Source: Geosiphon pyriformis
Taxonomy: Eukaryota > Glomeromycota > Glomeromycetes > Archaeosporales > Geosiphonaceae
Length of the DNA stretch: 64,000 bases
Assembly: GCA_016748015.1 (NCBI GenBank)
Contig: JAAOMT010000570.1
Span: 128,043 to 192,042 of the forward strand
Direction of reading: 5' to 3'
Shown piece by piece: positions 61,153-64,000 of the stretch (positions are counted from its first letter, which is position 1; each line of letters opens with the position of its first letter). A program made the position numbers and the translations under genes. Under the pieces are notes generated by a model. The model did no database searches. It saw only the letters and a program-made list of their open reading frames with translations, and was not told the DNA's origin.

Positions 61153-63045
61153 ATGGGTTGCTATTTATCTGCAGAAGAGGAAGAAAAGCGAGCGCGTAGT
61201 AATCAAATTGACAAACAAATAGAAAAGGATGGGGGAAAACTAAGAAAAGAGTGGGAAGATCTTTTCCTAGGTAAACCACTCAACTTCGAGACACATAAAT
61301 CTTATTCAAAATTTCCTTAAGCATAGTAATCTTAACATTAAAATTTGTTTGTAAATTTAGGTTGATTTAAGCTTCTATGATAAATTATTATTAGTTTGAT
61401 TTATTTATATTAAAATTTTTATAAAAGATGGATCGGATATCGGCAAAGCCGCCAAATACATTCTATTACTATTCACTCAAACCAATCAGACACGCCTAAA
61501 TATAGATCCACAGTGAGTAAATTATCATTCGCTTTGGACTAGCTCAAAAATATTTCTAGAAATGACTAATTTCATCTCTTATCACAGTCTCACACAGGCT
61601 ACAGACACTTCAAATGTAAGTTAACTCGTATATTTTCAAAAACCTCAAGGCTAATTACTCTTTACTTGTGAAACATTTCTTTTTTTTTCCTTCCATGATT
61701 ATTGCCTTTATTCCTACAGTTAAGGTGAGCTGAACTTTTATATATATTTTGTGTTAATGTCTGGTTAAAAGAGATCATTAACAATTCTGTTTTGTTTCAA
61801 TAGATTGAATTTTATTTTTTAATATAGATCTCTAATTTGCTAAATTTCATTATGACAATAATATATAGGATTATCAAGGAGAGGAGGCCATTCTTCTAGG
61901 AGCTTATTGGTTATCAAATGTACATGAATTATTATCATTTGCTAGTTTGGTCGAGAGGGACATGTTACATGGTGTCAATCCAGCTGTTGAATCATCTGGT
62001 CGAGTCTTTGAATGGCATGACTATGAAAGATTGGTTTCAATAGTCAAACATGATCTAGAAAGTCTTGAGTATAATATCTATCATACATGGATGAAAGAAC
62101 TTAAAAAACGCTTATTCAAGATGGTTATTCCTGCTGTGATTGAAAGTCAATCATTACCTGGTTTCATTACAAGCGAAAGTCGTTTCCTCACCAAATACAT
62201 CACAGGCCCAAGCACTCCTGCTTTCAGCATGGATGATTTACTCAATTTCTTGAACAAAGTATGGAAAGCTATGAAATCATATTATGTAGAAATGTCAGTT
62301 GTTCAACAAGTTGTCACCGAATTATTAAAACTTATTGGAGTTACTTCGTTTAATGATTTATTAATGAGGCAAGTGTTTAACCAAAAATCATTAAATTTCA
62401 TTACATACAAAAAGCTAATCTTTCATCAATACAATCTATTTTAGACGTAATTTCTGTTCTTGGAAACGAGGTGAATAAAATGTTATTTTGAATCCTGTTC
62501 CTGCTTGCAAAAATTTATTCAGAAATCTAATTTTTTTTGATAGCATTGCAAATTCAATACAACATTACTCGTATTGAGGAATGGTGCAAAAGTCATGATA
62601 TGCCAGAAGGGACTCTTCAACTGGAGCATTTAATGCAAGCTACGAAACTGTTACTACTCAAAAAGGTACAGTTTGATTGGATTCCTCATATAAATTTAAA
62701 TCATTCATTTCACTTTTTCTATCATAGGCTACATTAGGGGATATTGAGATTATCTATGATGTCTGTTGGATATTGACACCGACACAGATTCAAAAGCTAA
62801 TTAGTCATTATTTTCTTGCCAATTATGAGGTATTCTAATTTGATTATAGTTTTGATTTAAGCCTAATTCTAGCAACTAAGCATTACTAATCTTAACCTTT
62901 ATCACAGAATCCAATTAGCCCCGAAATTCTTAAAGCAGTAGCAAGTCGTGTAGTCGCCAACGATAAAACTGATATTTTGTTATTGGACACAACTTCTTTA
63001 GAGGACTCGAAACCATTTGATAATTACTTGCCAAGAAGGTCATGA
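61153..63045 (+). CDS. Chimeric protein: G-alpha-like acylated N-terminus joined to class V myosin cargo-binding tail
   Basis: Eight exons (61153-61270, 61428-61512, 61588-61615, 61869-62368, 62445-62470, 62544-62665, 62728-62829, 62908-63045) join in frame: 372 residues. Residues 1-39 resemble the start of a heterotrimeric G-alpha subunit ('MGCYLSAEEEEKRARSNQID', later 'KDGGKLRKEW'), with Gly2 and Cys3 placed for myristoylation and palmitoylation. The G-alpha P-loop is absent. After a 40-residue linker of unknown origin the rest is the DIL/globular tail of myosin V: 'LLGAYWLSNVHELLSFAS', 'ESLEYNIYHTWMK', 'SQSLPGF', 'MDDLLNFLNKVWKAMKSY', 'YNITRIEEWCK' and 'LTPTQIQKLISHY'. Motor, IQ and coiled-coil parts are missing. 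The intron at 62369 has a GC donor. It could be a membrane-tethered cargo-domain protein; expression is untested. Confidence 0.78.
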
Positions 63046-64000
63046 ATTATTATTTTTGTTTTAAAATTAGTTTTCTCTGCCATGCCGGAATAGCTGTCAG
63101 CAGCAGCTCATGCAAAAACTTTGTTACTAGTTTGCAAACTCAATCAGATGTGCTTTTCGAAAGACTTTGTAATTTTCAGATGGTGAACCCACAATAATTG
63201 ATGGTAATTTGTTGAAATTCCAGTTCTCAATATGTAGGATTTTCAATCATTGCATTGTGTAATTTTTAAGATGTTTTTACAAGTATTGAAAGTTTTAAAG
63301 TTGTTTTAATTTTGTAATGTTGAATTTTTTGTGTATTTTGTTTTTTAATTACTTTTAAAAATTTGTTGTTTTGAGTTCCAGTTTTTATTTATTCAAATGT
63401 AAATGTGTTTTTAAAACAATGTTGAATTTTTACATTTGTAAAAATGTTAACTGTTATTTTCTTTTAAAAAGTGTCAGCAATTATAATTTAAAAAAACTTT
63501 TTATATTTTTTATAAATTAAATTTGCAAATAAAAATAATTAATTTGGTTTAAAAAAAAATGCTAATTTTAAAAATTATTTGAATATTAGTTTAATTGATT
63601 TTTTATTGGATATTTTTATTCTTAAAATAATCATGTAGAGCAATTTTAAAAGAATTAAAAAAACAATTGATTATATTTTTGTTTTATTTTTACTTGTTAA
63701 TGTTGTAGCTACTTACAAGATTTTAGATATTAGTGAATTTTTTAATATTAATTACAAAATTGGGTTTATTTTAATTAATTTTAATGATTTTTTGAATGTT
63801 TAATTAATTTTTCTATAAAAACAAAAGAACAAAAATAAATAAGAATACAATTTTAAACATATTAATACTGTTGTTTAAACATATTTTTATATTGTTTTTC
63901 TTGTAAAAATTGTTAATTTGTTAGATTTTTTTTATGATTTTAGAAATTTTAATAATTTGAATTCAATATAAATTATTTCTTATAATATTATATATAATTT
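63046..64000. other. AT-rich downstream region, no gene seen
   Basis: After the myosin-tail stop codon about 180 bp of mixed sequence (probable 3' UTR) passes into A/T-rich sequence up to the window end. No open frame of note. Confidence 0.6.

Noticed and set aside
61153-61270. A complete G-alpha subunit gene.
   Set aside because: After the N-terminal exon there is no P-loop, switch region or NKXD box downstream; the frame instead enters the myosin V tail.
61720-61724. A 5-nt micro-exon (TTAAG) with GT/AG borders in the myosin-tail gene.
   Set aside because: Exon 61588-61615 joins 61869 directly in phase 0, so no micro-exon is needed, and including it would shift the frame.

Overview
The window looks like nuclear DNA of an AT-rich, intron-bearing early-diverging fungus. 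An arbuscular mycorrhizal (Glomeromycotina) genome is my best guess, but this is inference from gene content, short introns of about 60-120 bp and the style of the transposons, not a species call. Compact islands of conserved host genes alternate with large, mutationally decayed retrotransposons and with blocks of very AT-rich sequence that hold no genes.

Layout. 1-9510: a decayed Ty3/gypsy LTR retrotransposon on the minus strand (Gypsy-1), with a dUTPase between protease and reverse transcriptase. 9930-11890: a heavily AT-mutated LINE fossil (LINE-D, plus), followed by about 1.75 kb of AT-rich desert. 13650-22192: a host-gene island with an A20/AN1 zinc-finger gene (+), GPN3 (-), SRP68 (-) and an Oca1-like phosphatase gene (+). 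23837-41390: a transposon nest. A minus-strand LINE (LINE-A) carries a 5'-truncated LINE (LINE-C, plus) in its 3' tail and abuts a second dUTPase-containing gypsy element (Gypsy-2, 31625-41320, plus) at its 5' end; a 51-base N gap lies at 40379-40429. 42008-48780: another full-length but broken LINE (LINE-B, minus). 49601-63045: a second host-gene island with a Sec4/Rab8-type GTPase (+), UTP20 (-) and an unusual gene (+) that joins a G-alpha-like, acylation-ready N-terminus to the cargo-binding tail of class V myosin.

The host genes serve basic functions: ribosome biogenesis (UTP20), co-translational targeting (SRP68), RNA polymerase assembly or import (GPN3), polarized secretion (Rab8/Sec4) and probably myosin V cargo transport (the tail-only gene). 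Sec4-type Rab and the myosin V tail are known partners in fungi and here lie about 10 kb apart, separated by UTP20.

All retroelements are dead in the same way. Their stops fall mostly at former Trp, Gln and Arg codons, the polymerase catalytic Asp is Asn in four separate RT domains, and the two Gypsy-2 LTRs differ only by transitions in my manual alignment. This points to C-to-T mutation acting on repeats. The most novel items are the G-alpha/myosin V tail chimera and the gypsy lineage with a cysteine-rich domain, a dUTPase and an extra ORF after integrase.
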